A stretch of 64,000 nucleotides of DNA from Desulfocapsa sp. (GTDB lineage: Bacteria > Desulfobacterota > Desulfobulbia > Desulfobulbales > Desulfocapsaceae), in contig JAQYVF010000012.1 in the NCBI GenBank assembly GCA_030145625.1, positions 1 to 64,000 on the forward strand, given 5' to 3'. Position 1 is the first letter of the stretch. Each line of letters opens with the position of its first letter. The position numbers and the translations under genes were made by a program. This document shows positions 53,369-62,938 of this stretch, in pieces. Below the pieces are notes generated by a model, which worked only from the letters and a program-made list of their open reading frames with translations, was not told the DNA's origin and ran no database searches.

Positions 53369-54298
53369 TTAGCAGCCAAAAGCTTTCTGCAGATTAGGAA
53401 CGGTCTGTTTTTTACGGCTCATCATGCCGTCAACCCACATGGAAATACCGTCGAGTTTTCCATCGAAAGCACCTTCGATAAGAGCTGCGTCATCAGAGAT
53501 AACGACCAGGTCGGTACCTTCTTTGACAACATCGGTGAGCATAAGAAGAACAGTGTGACGTCCGTCAGCCTTAACTTCTTTCATGGCACCAATGAGATCG
53601 TCACGAATAGCAGCGACCTGATCAAGGGTAGCAAGCTCAAGCTGTCCAACACCAACTTTATTTCCCTTCATATCGAAGTCTTTGTAGTCACGGAAAAGCA
53701 GGTCTTTTGCAGGAACGCCGGCAACTGAAGATTTGGCCTTCAGCATATCCATGAACAGGCTGTCTGTATCATCAACACCAGCGATGGTTTTGAGATCGGC
53801 AACGGCAGCTTTGTCATCGTCGGTACAGGTGGGAGACTTGAAGTTTACTGTATCGGAAAGAATCGCGCTGAGCATTCCGCCGGCCACATCTTTAGGAATA
53901 GCAACACCGGCATCTTTAAACATCTTGTTAAGTACGGTTCCGGTGCAGCCAACAGGCTCGGCACGGAAGAAGATGGGCTGATTGGTGGTAACGTCACCAA
54001 TTTTATGATGGTCTACTATGGAAACCACCTCAGCCTCAGTGATACCTGCAGGACCCTGTCCGATATCGCTGAAATCTACCAGGGCAACGGTCTTGCCAGC
54101 TACATCATTCATCTCTTCAGGAGCGGTCAGACCGAAACGCTCAAGAACTACGGTAGACTCAGGATTGAGCTTATCAAGTGAAGTCTGCATACAAGCTTTT
54201 GCATCCTGTCCCTGAGCATTAAGAAGAGTTGCGAGACCAATGGCTGCGGTAACTGAATCTGTATCAGGATTTGAGTGACCTGTTACGTAAATTGTCAT
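53369..54298 (-). CDS. ppaC: Manganese-dependent inorganic pyrophosphatase (family II)
   Basis: 309 residues of the DHH superfamily: GHSNPDTDSVTAAIGLA, VDFSD, the DHH motif in VSIVDHHKIGDV, and the C-terminal DHHA2 domain ending SRKKQTVPNLQKAF. It hydrolyses pyrophosphate in the cytoplasm and is soluble, single-domain, without the CBS insert seen in some clostridial forms. In sulfate reducers it would pull sulfate activation forward; that link is general knowledge, not shown here. Confidence 0.96.
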   Translation of the reverse strand: MTIYVTGHSNPDTDSVTAAIGLATLLNAQGQDAKACMQTSLDKLNPESTVVLERFGLTAPEEMNDVAGKTVALVDFSDIGQGPAGITEAEVVSIVDHHKIGDVTTNQPIFFRAEPVGCTGTVLNKMFKDAGVAIPKDVAGGMLSAILSDTVNFKSPTCTDDDKAAVADLKTIAGVDDTDSLFMDMLKAKSSVAGVPAKDLLFRDYKDFDMKGNKVGVGQLELATLDQVAAIRDDLIGAMKEVKADGRHTVLLMLTDVVKEGTDLVVISDDAALIEGAFDGKLDGISMWVDGMMSRKKQTVPNLQKAFGC

Positions 54299-54738
54299 GA
54301 CGTTTTCCTCCGTAGACTATTTATTATGTTTTGCTCGTCCCTGAAGGGGCTTCCTATATAGAGAACAAGCAGTTTCTACAAATCTTAAATTGTCAGGAAC
54401 AATAGTGCTTTAGCGAGAACGAGTCAAGAAGAAAAAAACGGCACACCGCTTGATTGCAAAAAGAAATGAATTAGAGCTAACAGCCTTGAAAATTTACCTT
54501 ATTTCCTTTGTCGACCATACTTCTCAACATCATCCAAGTAAGTTTTTCGACCTGTTAGAGAATTCATCATTCATTTTTTTTGAAGCCTGCAAGCATCATC
54601 ACCATCTCTGCTGCCTTACCTGAAAACGGATCAAATTCCCCCGTGACTTTAAACAAAAGCTGCTGTATATTGGCAGATAATCAAATGTTATGAACATCTT
54701 CTTTTTCTTTTTCTTTTTCTTTTGCTCAATGGTTTCAA
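54299..54738. other. Intergenic region with a CTTTTT repeat tract
   Basis: Between divergent ppaC and the gene at 54739. From 54701 there are three perfect CTTTTT units and a partial fourth, ending 15 bases before the next ATG, where a ribosome-binding site would be expected but is not seen. Otherwise A/T-rich and without a gene. Confidence 0.5.
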
Positions 54739-55782
54739 ATGCCTCTTGACGACGACAAAAGCCATAGTTCATCCTCGTCCAAAAAATCATCCAACTTTCT
54801 TCCTGCTCTTATAATTTTTCTCGTTTTTGTCACCATCGGAGGTTTCCTTTTTTATTTTCAATCGGGGACAGATTTATCCACCCCAGACACACCGGACCCT
54901 CATGCCCAAAACGATAGTTCTCTCTTAGAAAAACCTGCTGTCACCAGGAACACTGCTACAACCCTCCCCGCCACAAAAGCCCCTGCCGACAATTCCAAGA
55001 AACTGAAATCAGAATCAATTATCCATACACAGCTTCCTGATGTTGAAAGAGAACAAAATGAAATATCCATAACTCAGGCGCCTGTACCCGAAGCCGTAAA
55101 AATAGTACAAAATCCTATCATTCTTCCATTACCGGAAGCCCCTGATGGAAAGCTACTATCGCAATGTGAGAAAACCACCGAGGATATCAATCAGTTTTAT
55201 CACCATCTTGATCAGCAGCAATATATGACGAATTACCACTTGACCACATCGAGTAAGATCCATTTTACTGCTCTCATCGATAAGCTGCTGGCCAACCCTC
55301 CTCAAGTAACCAGAGAAACAGATGATCTCTATACAATATTAAAAAACACTGCTCACTTCTTCAGGATTTCAGGAAAGGACAATATCCTGATGCTGAAAGG
55401 CATTCTCGACAGTGAAAGAAGTCTCCTTGAAGCTATCCTAGCAGATTACTATTTCCTCATCTCTTCACCTGATTGCAACGACACTCCATATGTCTTGAAC
55501 ATTGATCAAGATGCACTTTACGAATATGCCTGCTTTTTTCTCAATACAATGGGTGGCAGACTCTATCTCTTCAGAAGAGATTCTCTTTCTCGTATGGTTG
55601 TCACCTATTATGCTATTTCGATCATTAATCTGGCAAACGATCAGAATAATAATCGACATGGAATCGATCTAAAGCCTGCCATTGACATGCTCATTGCTGA
55701 AATGGAAGCGGGAGGCTCCACCCTAAAAAAACAAGATTCTTATCTTGACACACTCTATACGCTCAAAGAAAGGTATCAATAG
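54739..55782 (+). CDS. Membrane-anchored protein of unknown function
   Basis: 347 residues: a Ser-rich polar N-terminus ([12 protein letters not shown]), one membrane segment (about 21-40), a long Pro/Thr/Ala-rich linker (to about 130) and a helical extracytoplasmic domain of ~210 residues ([40 protein letters not shown]). No family recognised. The layout suits a cell-envelope protein reaching across the periplasm. The start has no clear ribosome-binding site, so translation may begin elsewhere in the first few codons. Confidence 0.75.
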   Translation: MPLDDDKSHSSSSSKKSSNFLPALIIFLVFVTIGGFLFYFQSGTDLSTPDTPDPHAQNDSSLLEKPAVTRNTATTLPATKAPADNSKKLKSESIIHTQLPDVEREQNEISITQAPVPEAVKIVQNPIILPLPEAPDGKLLSQCEKTTEDINQFYHHLDQQQYMTNYHLTTSSKIHFTALIDKLLANPPQVTRETDDLYTILKNTAHFFRISGKDNILMLKGILDSERSLLEAILADYYFLISSPDCNDTPYVLNIDQDALYEYACFFLNTMGGRLYLFRRDSLSRMVVTYYAISIINLANDQNNNRHGIDLKPAIDMLIAEMEAGGSTLKKQDSYLDTLYTLKERYQ

Positions 55783-55841
55783 GTCTACGATTCTTTCTAC
55801 CTGACTCACCAATCTCTCTTATTTTGCCTCGGAGGAAAATT

Positions 55842-56852
55842 ATGCATTCCTGGTATGTCGCCGTAAATGGCCAACAACAGGGTCCTTTTGACCAACAACA
55901 GATCCAGCAGGGATTTAAAACCGGTCAATATACTCTTAACACCCTGGTCTGGAGAGATGGTCTTGGCGACTGGACAGCAATTGCTCAAATTCCCGAATTG
56001 CAACATCACTCTGCTGCCATGGTTCCTCCCCCGCCAACATCATCATCAGGTATGCAGGCACACGAGATCGATTATGAAATATTCGGCAGCGAAATGCAGT
56101 TTGTAGAAATAGAATTGGATCCGCAGGAAAGTGCAGTCGCCGAGGCCGGAGCAATGATGTATATGTCCAATGCGATTCAGATGGAGACTGTGTTCGGTGA
56201 CGGCAGTCATGCCTCTGAACGAGGCGGATTTATGGACAAGATGCTTGGGGCCGGAAAACGATTAATCACTGGTGAAAGTCTCTTTACCACTGTTTTCACG
56301 TTCATGGGTCAGGGCAAGGGAAAGGTCGCCTTTGCTTCTCCCTACCCTGGAAAAATCATTCCCCTTGATTTAAAAGACTATGGTGGAAAACTCATTTGCC
56401 AAAAAGATGCCTTTCTCTGTGCGGCCAAAGGCGTATCTCTAGGAGTTGCCTTTCAGCAAAAAATAGGCACAGCCCTTTTTGGCGGAGAAGGGTTTGTCAT
56501 GCAGAAGTTGGAAGGGAATGGGTTGACTTTTGTTCATGCCGGAGGCACTATCGTGGAAAAGGAACTCGCTGCCGGCGAGACCCTTCGTGTAGATACCGGC
56601 TGCCTTGTTGCCCTGACTCAAACCGTAGAGTATAATATAGAATTTGTAGGGGGAGTGAAATCTGCCATTTTTGGTGGTGAAGGATTTTTCTTTGCCACCC
56701 TGACCGGTCCAGGACATGTCTGGTTACAGTCATTGCCATTCTCCCGACTGGCAGGAAAGATTCACGCAGCTGCTCCACAAAATAATGCAGGGTTTTCTAC
56801 ACAAGGGGAAGGTTCTGTTTTAGGTGAGATTGGAAACCTGTTCCAAAAATAA
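55842..56852 (+). CDS. GYF_2 and AIM24/TIGR00266-type fusion protein
   Basis: 336 residues from the ATG at 55842, preceded by CGGAGG; an in-frame TTG at 55824 would contain that site. A GYF_2 domain (DUF4339; [20 protein letters not shown], residues 1-55) is joined by a short linker to an AIM24-like beta-sheet domain (about 75-320) with the repeated pattern seen in this family ([54 protein letters not shown]). GYF_2 domains bind membranes or proteins in other bacteria. The biochemical role of bacterial AIM24-like proteins is unknown. Confidence 0.88.
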   Translation: MHSWYVAVNGQQQGPFDQQQIQQGFKTGQYTLNTLVWRDGLGDWTAIAQIPELQHHSAAMVPPPPTSSSGMQAHEIDYEIFGSEMQFVEIELDPQESAVAEAGAMMYMSNAIQMETVFGDGSHASERGGFMDKMLGAGKRLITGESLFTTVFTFMGQGKGKVAFASPYPGKIIPLDLKDYGGKLICQKDAFLCAAKGVSLGVAFQQKIGTALFGGEGFVMQKLEGNGLTFVHAGGTIVEKELAAGETLRVDTGCLVALTQTVEYNIEFVGGVKSAIFGGEGFFFATLTGPGHVWLQSLPFSRLAGKIHAAAPQNNAGFSTQGEGSVLGEIGNLFQK

Positions 56853-57108
56853 CTTATGGGTAACTTGAAAAAAATATCCAGATTTACCTACTTAAAAGAA
56901 ATCTCTCCAGACAATATTTGATTTTTTCGGCTATCATTAGTATGATTAATTATCATGGTCTAATTAGGAAAAGACAATTTTCAGTTTCCGCCTTACAGAT
57001 GCTGGAATCGCTACCGTAAACGGAAACACTAAAGATATTATTCTTCTTGTTGTAAAAAACAAGAGATCAATACTAACATACTAAATTTACTTGATTTTTA
57101 TTAGGACT

Positions 57109-57879
57109 ATGCCAGCTGCCATCCAACCATACATTACCCAAACATACACTGGCAGCCAGAACTCTCAGCTTTCTCTTGGAGTCGAAAAGCCTGTAAGCAG
57201 ACAAGGCTCAGCCGTTTCAACACCCCAGGACAATGACTCCATCACACTCTCTGCTGAAGGACAAAAACTCTCCCGCAACTCCTCAACCACTCCTGTTACT
57301 GAAAAGGATGCAAACCAAACCAGTAGTGAAAAAATAGGATTTGCCCAACAAGCTCTGACAGAAGAACAACTCAGGCAGATTTCTGAATTAAAAAGAAGAG
57401 ATACCGAAGTAAAGACTCACGAACAGGCACATCTTGCAGCAGCAGGCCAGTACGCAGCAGGTGGGGCCTCCTTTTCTTACAAGGCCGGCCCTGATGGAAA
57501 GCGCTATGCAACAGGCGGCGAGGTACCCATTGATATTGGCAAAGAGAGTAGTCCTGAAGCCACTATCCTAAAAATGCGCACAGTCAAACGTGCTGCCCTG
57601 GCTCCTGCAAACCCATCATCAGCCGACCGCAGCATCGCAGCCCAGGCGACCGCCAAAGAATCCCAGGCCATGAAAGAAATCCTGAACAATACAGGAGAAG
57701 AATCATCCCAAGAACCTCTTTCTGCAACTGACCAAGATGACAACAGTGACAGGACAGGGAATTCTGGGAATGCGTCATCTGGCACTCAGAATAAAAGATC
57801 ACCAATAGCTTCGATATCTGAATTAACGCGTAGAACCATGAATACTGCGTATCAGAACATGGCTGCCATGGCCGCCTGA
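57109..57879 (+). CDS. SprA-family putative metalloprotease
   Basis: 256 residues from the ATG at 57109, preceded by TTAGGA. A low-complexity, Ser/Thr/Gln-rich N-terminal half is followed by a zinc-protease-like motif, VKTHEQAHLAAAGQYAAGG, then GPDGKRYATGGEVPIDIG, characteristic of the SprA-related/CJM1_0395 putative metalloproteases. HEQAH may supply the zinc ligands and catalytic Glu. No signal peptide is evident. Activity has not been shown for most members. Confidence 0.83.
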   Translation: MPAAIQPYITQTYTGSQNSQLSLGVEKPVSRQGSAVSTPQDNDSITLSAEGQKLSRNSSTTPVTEKDANQTSSEKIGFAQQALTEEQLRQISELKRRDTEVKTHEQAHLAAAGQYAAGGASFSYKAGPDGKRYATGGEVPIDIGKESSPEATILKMRTVKRAALAPANPSSADRSIAAQATAKESQAMKEILNNTGEESSQEPLSATDQDDNSDRTGNSGNASSGTQNKRSPIASISELTRRTMNTAYQNMAAMAA

Positions 57880-57932
57880 TTCTTCTTATCAGTTTTTCCC
57901 ATCTAACCAATCTTCTCCCCTGGCAACAAGCA

Positions 57933-59243
57933 ATGCAACAGGAACAATTCAACAAACAGCTTTTTGAATTTCTCCACCAATCTCCAACCCCCTTCCATGC
58001 TGCCGAGTATCTTGCTGATCATTTTCATCAGGTCGGTTTCCAACGTCTCCTGGAATCAGAAATATGGGAAACCGAAGCCGGCAAGGGATATTACTGTATT
58101 CGTGATAACGGAACCCTTCTTGCTTTCAAGCTCGCTGCTGATCCTTGTGAGATCACTCCATGGAGAATGACGGGTGCACATACTGACAGCCCGGCCCTGC
58201 AAATCAAACCTCTTCCGGACAGGAGTGGCAATTCATATACCCAACTTGGTATCGAGATATATGGAGGCCCCTTACTTTCCACCTGGTTCGATCGCGACCT
58301 GGGGATAGGAGGCAGAGTCACAATCATCGACGAAAACGACACCATCAAGATTCGCCTCCTGGATTTCCAAAGGCCGGTTGTCACGATCCCAAGCCTTGCC
58401 ATCCACCTTGACAGGAAAGTAAACGAAGAACGTACAATCGACAGGCAGAAACACCTCTACCCTCTCTTAGGCCAGTCTCTTGACAATGAAGATTCTCCTT
58501 TCAGTGCTATCATTCACCAACAGATACAAAAACAATACCCTGACCTCTCATTCCGAGAGCTATTAGGTTTTGATCTTTTCTGCTACGACACACAAGCCCC
58601 TGCTTTTCTTGGGATGAGAGAGGAATTTATATCTGCCAGCCGTCTCGACAACCTGGTAAGCTGTTTTATCGGAGCCCAGGCACTGCTTCAAGACAAACTA
58701 TCAGACAATTGCCTTCTCCTGTGCAGTAACCATGAAGAAATCGGTTCTTCAAGTGTTGCTGGAGCCCATGGTAATTTTCTCCGCACCACGCTTGAACGTT
58801 TGCTTCCAGACGCTCCTTCCCGTCAGATAATCTTAAACCGTTCTTTTTTGATCTCCCTTGACAATGCCCACGGAGTACATCCCAATTTTGTTGAGAAACA
58901 TGACCCTCAGCACCTCCCTCTGTTAAACCATGGACCGGTAATCAAATATAACGCCAGTCAACGCTACGCGACAACAGGACGCTCGTCTGCCCTGTACAAG
59001 ACATTGGCCCAGGAAGTCGGAGTCTCACCACAGGAATTTGTCATGAAAAACGATATGGCCTGCGGCAGTACTATCGGTCCCATTACTGCAACCGACCTGG
59101 GGGTACAAACTGTAGACCTTGGTATTCCAAGCCTTGCCATGCATTCCATTCGTGAAACTACTGGAAGCAAGGATCCATACCTGCTTTTCAAAACCATTGC
59201 CCATTTTTACAACCGTTCACAACTTCCACAGTACGAGACATAA
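57933..59243 (+). CDS. apeB: M18-family aminopeptidase (aspartyl aminopeptidase-like)
   Basis: 436 residues with M18 metal-binding motifs: GAHTDSPALQIKP, HEEIGSSSVAGAHG, and DMACGSTIGPITA near the C-terminus. These zinc enzymes remove N-terminal residues, usually acidic ones, in the cytoplasm. It starts 54 bases after the preceding gene and may share its transcript. Confidence 0.94.
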   Translation: MQQEQFNKQLFEFLHQSPTPFHAAEYLADHFHQVGFQRLLESEIWETEAGKGYYCIRDNGTLLAFKLAADPCEITPWRMTGAHTDSPALQIKPLPDRSGNSYTQLGIEIYGGPLLSTWFDRDLGIGGRVTIIDENDTIKIRLLDFQRPVVTIPSLAIHLDRKVNEERTIDRQKHLYPLLGQSLDNEDSPFSAIIHQQIQKQYPDLSFRELLGFDLFCYDTQAPAFLGMREEFISASRLDNLVSCFIGAQALLQDKLSDNCLLLCSNHEEIGSSSVAGAHGNFLRTTLERLLPDAPSRQIILNRSFLISLDNAHGVHPNFVEKHDPQHLPLLNHGPVIKYNASQRYATTGRSSALYKTLAQEVGVSPQEFVMKNDMACGSTIGPITATDLGVQTVDLGIPSLAMHSIRETTGSKDPYLLFKTIAHFYNRSQLPQYET

Positions 59244-59371
59244 CCTAACTGAACCACTCAATTTTCCATAAGGAGAACAAGTGCCTTAATCGTCGACAAT
59301 ACCACTCGAAACTCTATTGTTTTTTTATTTCATTTCAAAACAATGTTAAAAATATATTCGTAAGACACTCA

Positions 59372-60019
59372 ATGCTCCGATTTCTTTTTATACTCGTAAT
59401 ACTTCTCTCGTATGGCTGCCTTCTCCCCTCTGATGAGAGTAATGCTGCCCCGCTGCAACACGCTCTTGATAAATATAAAAACACCGGAGTCACACGTCAG
59501 TCCCTCAAACGCTTAGCCCCTTACAATCGTCTCATTAATTACTACTCCCAATTTACTTTTTTTCGTCCACGCCATAAAGTCAGCCCCGACTTTATCAGGG
59601 CCTTGATTCTTGCTGAATCGAGTGCTGATCCTCGTGCAGTTTCACCTAAGAATGCCATGGGCTTAGGACAGATCATTTATTCCACAGGAAAACAGGCAGC
59701 AAAAGAACTCTCCTGTTCAAAATTCAAATTTCGACATGTCAGCCGGGAAACCCTTGCCCACCTAAAGAAAGAAGACCTTTTTGACCCTGCTGTTAATATT
59801 CTTCTTACCTGTTATCTTATCTCAAAATACAATTATAAATTTAACGGCAGACTGGAATTGGTCTTGTCCGCATGGAATGCCGGGGAAAATCTTGACATTC
59901 TGACAAAAGGTCGCCCAGCCCCCTACCAGGAAACGCACAACCTCATCGGCAAAGTAAACGCCTACTATATCGATCTAATACAAAAACGTAATCGGACATC
60001 TACCTACCGCAAACAATAG
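59372..60019 (+). CDS. Exported lytic transglycosylase (SLT-like)
   Basis: 215 residues with a hydrophobic signal sequence (LFILVILLSYGCLLPS; a lipobox-like Cys is present but the match is imperfect). The lysozyme-like fold shows FIRALILAESSADPRAVSPKNAMGLGQ in pieces, with the catalytic Glu in LAESSADP, and the AWNAGE motif. It cleaves peptidoglycan glycan strands. No specialised secretion cluster adjoins, so a housekeeping role is likely. Confidence 0.88.
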   Translation: MLRFLFILVILLSYGCLLPSDESNAAPLQHALDKYKNTGVTRQSLKRLAPYNRLINYYSQFTFFRPRHKVSPDFIRALILAESSADPRAVSPKNAMGLGQIIYSTGKQAAKELSCSKFKFRHVSRETLAHLKKEDLFDPAVNILLTCYLISKYNYKFNGRLELVLSAWNAGENLDILTKGRPAPYQETHNLIGKVNAYYIDLIQKRNRTSTYRKQ

Positions 60020-60493
60020 TATCGTCCTCCTCCCTCCCTTACTTTCGATATTGTAAAAATCTTTTCCCCAATTCCCGGCTATCCCACCTTGCCACCATTC
60101 GATATTATTTCTCATTCCTATGTGACTCTTTTTGTATAAAAATATAGCACTACTATCACTTTTAACCTCTCGCGACTGGAACAAGTTCTAACTAACTCCT
60201 CCTGCAATCGAGAAACCATTTTTTAACACACAATAATTTCTCATAAATCAAAAAGGAATTCATTATCGTAACAAACTATTTGACCTTCCTTTACATACAT
60301 GACAAACTTAATATAAGTTTATTAAACGTTATGTATAATTAACGTTTGTCATTTCGAGAGAGGAGCTGCTGTCCTGACTCAGAATACTTAACCTGAAAAT
60401 ATTTTATTTCGCACTCGTCAAAATAAAATATTTCCTCTTTGTCACCAGTGACAGCAAAAAAGATCAACTGAATATTATCACAAGGAGAGCCCT
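60020..60493. other. Intergenic region upstream of the TolC gene
   Basis: Gene-free and A/T-rich. It contains the inverted-repeat promoter element at 60300-60351 and a ribosome-binding site, AAGGAG, just before the TolC-family start. Confidence 0.6.
60300..60351 (+). promoter_or_regulatory. Candidate TolC promoter overlapped by inverted repeats
   Basis: TGACAAAC at 60300-60307 and GTTTGTCA at 60344-60351 are perfect inverted repeats, extended by similar flanks (TTAATAT against GTTAATTAT). Nested within them AAACGTTA (60324-60331) and TAACGTTT (60340-60347) also pair and surround a consensus -10, TATAAT, at 60334-60339. The -35 is poor. A dimeric repressor or activator would fit such an arrangement. 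Confidence 0.5.
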
Positions 60494-61855
60494 ATGAAAT
60501 GGTCAACACTTTCCAGTGCTGTTGCGGTTGGAGGTATACTATTTTTAGGCAATTACTGCCTTCAGGCCGAAACACTTACAGAAGCCGTCGACGAAGTTAT
60601 CCAGACCAATCCTGAAATTCGTACAATCGCTCATAATCGCCTGGCAAGAGACCAGGAAGTAAGGCAAGCTCGATCCGGCTATATGCCCAAATTTGATGTT
60701 ATTGCCGGAATCGGCGCCCAGGAAATTTACGAACCCGAAGATAACAGCCTTACCCCCAGCCAGGTCCAACTCAGTCTGAGACAAAACCTCTTCACCGGTT
60801 TTGCCGACATGAATGAGATAGATAGACAAGAAGCAAGGGTTCGTTCGGCTGCCTATCGCCTGCAAGGGACTACCGAGAATTTAGCTCTGAGAACCTCAAA
60901 GGTATATCTTGATGTCCTCAGACAACAAGAGCTCCTTGCTTTATCTCAGCAAAATCTTGAGACCCATCAGCGAATTTCAGACCAAATTGCCCTGCGCAGT
61001 GATTCCGGAATCGGCAGTAGAGCAGACAGTGAACAAGCATTGGGACGTGTAGCCCTTGCCCAGGCCAATGTAGTCGTAGCCCAGACGAACCTCATTGATG
61101 CAAAAAGTAATTACCTTTCAGTAGTAGGACACTTACCTGGTGAACTGAAAAGGCCCATATTACCCAATGAACTGATGCCGGAGTCTCTGGAGCAAGCCGA
61201 AGAGATTGCCATAGAAAAACACCCAACCCTCAAATCAGCACAAGCCGACATCGAAGCAAGACGAGAGCAATATGAAGTAGCAAAAGCCCCGTATATGCCA
61301 ATTATTGATATTGAAGTAGACCAGACTTGGGAAGAAGACTATGACCGCCTCGAAGGACGGGACGAAGATCTCACTGCCATGATCAGGCTCCGCTACAATC
61401 TCTTTCAGGGCTTCAAAGACAAAGCCCGCAGAGTGGAAACAGCAGAGCAGATAACTGAAGCACAAGAAATCCGCAACAATACCCACAGGCAGGTTATTGA
61501 GTCTATAAGGCTTTCCTGGATGGCCCTCCAGGCTGTCATGGAAAGCGTACAATATCGTGAAGAAAGGGTAAAAGCCACCTATTCTACGGCTGAAGCCTAT
61601 ACCAAGCAATTTAATCTTGGCAAACGAACGCTGCTTGACGTTCTTGATACAGAAGCAGAGTTGATTAATGCCAAGAAAGATCTGGTCAACACCCAGTATG
61701 ACGGCCTCTATTCACAATATCGTATTCTCAACGGAACAGGCCAAATCGTTGCCGGGCTTTCTCTGGAAATGCCGGAAGAGAGTCGTGTCGACAACAACGA
61801 GCAAGAGGAACGTACCCCCATCGAGCCTGAAGCTGTGACCGCACAAGTCGAATAG
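60494..61855 (+). CDS. TolC-family outer membrane channel (type I secretion)
   Basis: 453 residues with a signal peptide (cleavage near CLQAE) and the two-fold repeated TolC architecture: LTEAVDEVIQTNPEIRTIAH, QVQLSLRQNLFTG, AYRLQ; then EEIAIEKHPTLKSAQADIEA, MIRLRYNLFQGF and QFNLGKRTLLDVLDTEAELI. It forms the outer-membrane exit of a type I secretion system. With LapG and LapD directly downstream it is probably the LapE-like channel for a large adhesin; the ATPase, membrane-fusion protein and adhesin are not in the window. Confidence 0.92.
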   Translation: MKWSTLSSAVAVGGILFLGNYCLQAETLTEAVDEVIQTNPEIRTIAHNRLARDQEVRQARSGYMPKFDVIAGIGAQEIYEPEDNSLTPSQVQLSLRQNLFTGFADMNEIDRQEARVRSAAYRLQGTTENLALRTSKVYLDVLRQQELLALSQQNLETHQRISDQIALRSDSGIGSRADSEQALGRVALAQANVVVAQTNLIDAKSNYLSVVGHLPGELKRPILPNELMPESLEQAEEIAIEKHPTLKSAQADIEARREQYEVAKAPYMPIIDIEVDQTWEEDYDRLEGRDEDLTAMIRLRYNLFQGFKDKARRVETAEQITEAQEIRNNTHRQVIESIRLSWMALQAVMESVQYREERVKATYSTAEAYTKQFNLGKRTLLDVLDTEAELINAKKDLVNTQYDGLYSQYRILNGTGQIVAGLSLEMPEESRVDNNEQEERTPIEPEAVTAQVE

Positions 61856-61880
61856 TTTCCATTGTATTTCCGCTCCTGAA

Positions 61881-61926
61881 AACGGGACAGAACTTCTCCT
61901 TTCTGTCCCGTTTTTTCGTTAGCAGT
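61881..61926 (+). terminator. Rho-independent terminator after the TolC gene
   Basis: AACGGGACAGA pairs with TCTGTCCCGTT (11 bp) around a 20-base loop, followed by T residues to 61926. It separates the TolC transcript from lapG. Confidence 0.9.
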
Positions 61927-62208
61927 TCTTCCCTGTTTTTCTTCCAGGAATTCTGCAATTTCAGATTGTCACAGCTCTTCAAGTCAACACCTCTCTCTCC
62001 CCTGGAAAATCCTCCCAGAACAACCCCTTTCCCTTCCACATCTTAACCTATGATTCCAGATAGTTTCATACTCATTCCAATATACTTCAATTTATTCTAA
62101 AATCTCCTTCAGTTTTCAATTTTAGCGACTACAATAAGTTGCAGAGTTAAGGCAATTTTACAATCATCCGGGTTTTCCCCCTTATATTATGCTAATTTTT
62201 GTTTCTGA
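61927..62208. other. Intergenic region before lapG
   Basis: With the terminator it makes a 353-base gene-free gap; T/C-rich, no clear promoter or ribosome-binding site seen. Confidence 0.45.
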
Positions 62209-62922
62209 ATGGCAGCAGATTTGACTTTACTATCTGGTCGCATATTTTATCTTACTAGTTCGCTGCGATGGACTTTTTTCGTCCTCTTTTTTTTCATGTC
62301 GACAAATGCTACCGTCACGTGCACAGCCTTGGCGAGCAGCAATTTCACATTGGACCAATCCGTACTCAATGCTACCGAACAGAAATATGGAACTAAGGCT
62401 GTCAAACGGCTTCTTGCCTGGCAGGATCTCATTCGCAATAACCAATCAATCAACGAATCCAAGAAGCTGGAAAAAGTAAATCGCTTTTTAAATTCTGTTG
62501 ATTTTGTCGACGATGCAATACACTGGAATAAAGAGGATTACTGGGCGACTCCTGTAGAGTTTCTTGCCAGTAACGGTGGTGACTGTGAAGATTTCTCCCT
62601 GGCAAAATACTTTACCTTAAAGGCCCTTGGCGTATCAGAAAAGAAACTTAATCTCACGTATGTCAAGGCCGTGAAACTGAATCAGGCCCACATGGTCCTC
62701 ACCTATTATTCCTCTCCAGCTGCAGAACCATTAGTCCTTGACAACTTGGTTCAGGATATCCGCCCTGCATCTCAAAGGAAAGATCTTGTACCGGTGTACA
62801 GCTTCAATGGATTAGGCCTGTGGATAGCCAAGGAAAGAGGGCGCGGACAGATGGTTGGTTCCAGTGACAGATTAACAAAATGGCAAGGCGTTCTCCAACG
62901 TATGCCTGACGGACTTCAATAA
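62209..62922 (+). CDS. lapG: LapG-type periplasmic cysteine protease (BTLCP)
   Basis: 237 residues with an N-terminal membrane/signal segment (about 20-41) and the bacterial transglutaminase-like cysteine protease fold. The catalytic triad is visible: Cys in GGDCEDFSLAKY, His in QAHMVLTYY and Asp in LVLDNLV. LapG cuts the N-terminus of large surface adhesins and so releases them; it is held inactive by c-di-GMP-bound LapD. The start may lie at a later Met because no ribosome-binding site precedes 62209. lapD follows after 16 bases. Confidence 0.93.
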   Translation: MAADLTLLSGRIFYLTSSLRWTFFVLFFFMSTNATVTCTALASSNFTLDQSVLNATEQKYGTKAVKRLLAWQDLIRNNQSINESKKLEKVNRFLNSVDFVDDAIHWNKEDYWATPVEFLASNGGDCEDFSLAKYFTLKALGVSEKKLNLTYVKAVKLNQAHMVLTYYSSPAAEPLVLDNLVQDIRPASQRKDLVPVYSFNGLGLWIAKERGRGQMVGSSDRLTKWQGVLQRMPDGLQ

Positions 62923-62938
62923 TTTTAAGGTAGTTTCT

